A stretch of 22,766 nucleotides of DNA from positions 1 through 22,766 of the forward strand of contig JAAYOX010000252.1 of the NCBI GenBank assembly GCA_012520135.1, written 5' to 3'. Source of the stretch: Clostridia bacterium (lineage in GTDB: Bacteria; Bacillota; DULZ01). Below, piece by piece: positions 21,887-22,766 of this stretch; the stretch's first letter is position 1; every line of letters starts with the position of its first letter. A program made the translations under genes and the position numbers. The notes under the pieces were generated by a model, which was not told the origin of the DNA, did not search any database, and saw only the letters and a program-made list of their open reading frames with translations.

Positions 21887-22766
21887 ATGGATGTTTTGAA
21901 TAAAGTATTAAAACGCAATTCTGTCCAGTTGTTGGATTTACCCAACGTCGTGGGGGTTGGTAAAGGGTGGAAAATGACCAGGGGAGAGGCAACCCAGGAT
22001 CTCTCCGTAGTGGTGCTGGTATCCAAAAAAGTACCCAGTCAAGATCTTACCCGGTCCGAAATGGTACCTAAAAAAATTGGTACTATCTCCACTGATGTTG
22101 TTGAGGTAGGAGATATTCGGTTTTTGAGTAGAACCGACTTTATCCGCCCTGCCCCTCCCGGAGTCAGTATCGGCCATTACCAGATATCAGCCGGTACTTT
22201 TGGGGCGGTCGTCCGGGACCGTCGTACCAAGGAACTCCTAATCCTGTCCAATAATCACGTCCTGGCCAATAGTACTGACGGTCGTGACGGCAGGGCCAAA
22301 ATAGGGGATCCTATTTACCAACCCGGTCCCCATGACGGTGGAAAAAAGGAGCATTTAATCGGTCACCTTCATCGTTTCATCCCTCTTTCCAGGGAATACG
22401 GTACTTCCGGCTGTCCCCAAGCAGCCTCCGTGGAAAAACTGGCTAACAAATGCATAAAAACAGTTAGACCTCATTACCGGATGGTATTACAACGCCAATC
22501 GTCTCAAGGCAATCTGGTAGACGCTGCCTTAGCCCGACCCATTAATCCTGAGGCGATAACTCCCGAAATCATGGACATAGGGCCCGTTAAAGGAATCCGA
22601 GAAGCCCGGGTAGGGATGAAGCTGGTTAAAAGCGGGCGTTCCAGCGGTTTTAATTCCGCTCAAGTAAAAGTAGTATCCACTGTAATGCGTGTAGCCTTAA
22701 GCTCCCAAGAGTCCGTCATGTTCGAAGACCAAATTGTTACCGGTCCTATGGCTTCTCCCGGTGACA
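21887..22766 (+). CDS. Trypsin-like serine protease (partial, runs off window)
   Basis: The reading frame is open from ATG 21887 to the window edge, giving 293 residues. The trypsin-like triad is partly visible: His124 in LSNNHVLAN and Asp212 in VDAALARP; the visible part ends GPMASPGD, where GDSG with the catalytic Ser would be expected next. The 123-residue N-terminal region before the His includes VVGVGKGWK, a start found in such bacterial proteins. No signal peptide is seen, so a cytosolic or coat-associated protease is possible. AAGGAG with 10-bp spacing lies in a hairpin. A role in sporulation or stress is possible but not shown. Confidence 0.88.
   Translation, partial: MDVLNKVLKRNSVQLLDLPNVVGVGKGWKMTRGEATQDLSVVVLVSKKVPSQDLTRSEMVPKKIGTISTDVVEVGDIRFLSRTDFIRPAPPGVSIGHYQISAGTFGAVVRDRRTKELLILSNNHVLANSTDGRDGRAKIGDPIYQPGPHDGGKKEHLIGHLHRFIPLSREYGTSGCPQAASVEKLANKCIKTVRPHYRMVLQRQSSQGNLVDAALARPINPEAITPEIMDIGPVKGIREARVGMKLVKSGRSSGFNSAQVKVVSTVMRVALSSQESVMFEDQIVTGPMASPGD

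Overview
The window looks like chromosome of an anaerobic, spore-forming Gram-positive bacterium of the Clostridia, most likely Peptococcaceae or Desulfitobacteriia. The reasons are strong AGGAGG-type ribosome sites with frequent GTG and TTG starts, a Spo0E-like protein with a Spo0A-box candidate, DUF1659/DUF2922 small proteins, coat-like Cys-rich proteins and corrinoid methyltransferase genes. This placement is inferred from gene content only. No rRNA, tRNA, CRISPR array or transposase gene was seen.

Region 1 (1-9287, all on the minus strand) is a catabolic block. Read in the direction of transcription, it starts with a six-gene operon (9287 to 4764): a UroD-fold methyltransferase, a thioredoxin-like protein with a five-Cys tail, a short COG0523 GTPase, a 136-aa unknown protein, a B12-binding corrinoid protein and an MtmB-family methyltransferase. 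The MtmB homologue has no in-frame UAG, so it cannot carry pyrrolysine, the hallmark of classical monomethylamine methyltransferases. A clean terminator ends this operon. Next come a PucR-type regulator, an attenuator-like leader, an amidohydrolase of the 8-oxoguanine deaminase/AtzB type, and an NCS2 xanthine/uracil-type permease cut by the window edge. I infer one pathway: import of an N-containing, possibly N-methylated (heterocyclic) compound, deamination or hydrolysis, and corrinoid-dependent demethylation, with PucR as the sensor.

Region 2 (9659-15824) is a surface or spore-envelope block: a GT2 glycosyltransferase, a TasA/camelysin-like protein without signal peptide, a GT4 glycosyltransferase, two related coat-like proteins, an HMA-fold small protein, a beta-rich protein with an Asp-box, and the DUF2922/DUF1659 pair. 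Convergent genes are separated by strong hairpin terminators.

Region 3 (16225-20079) is an acetate module: acetyl-CoA synthetase, a DUF4212 small subunit and a sodium:solute symporter. Region 4 (20134-22766) holds lgt, a Spo0E-like gene, an orphan YbaB/EbfC-like gene and the start of a trypsin-like protease whose ribosome site lies inside a perfect 13-bp inverted repeat.

Two copies of a short palindromic element (983-1153 and 10941-10999) share 34 of 36 bases at one end and have 14-16 bp terminal inverted repeats. They look like a non-autonomous REP/MITE-type repeat family.
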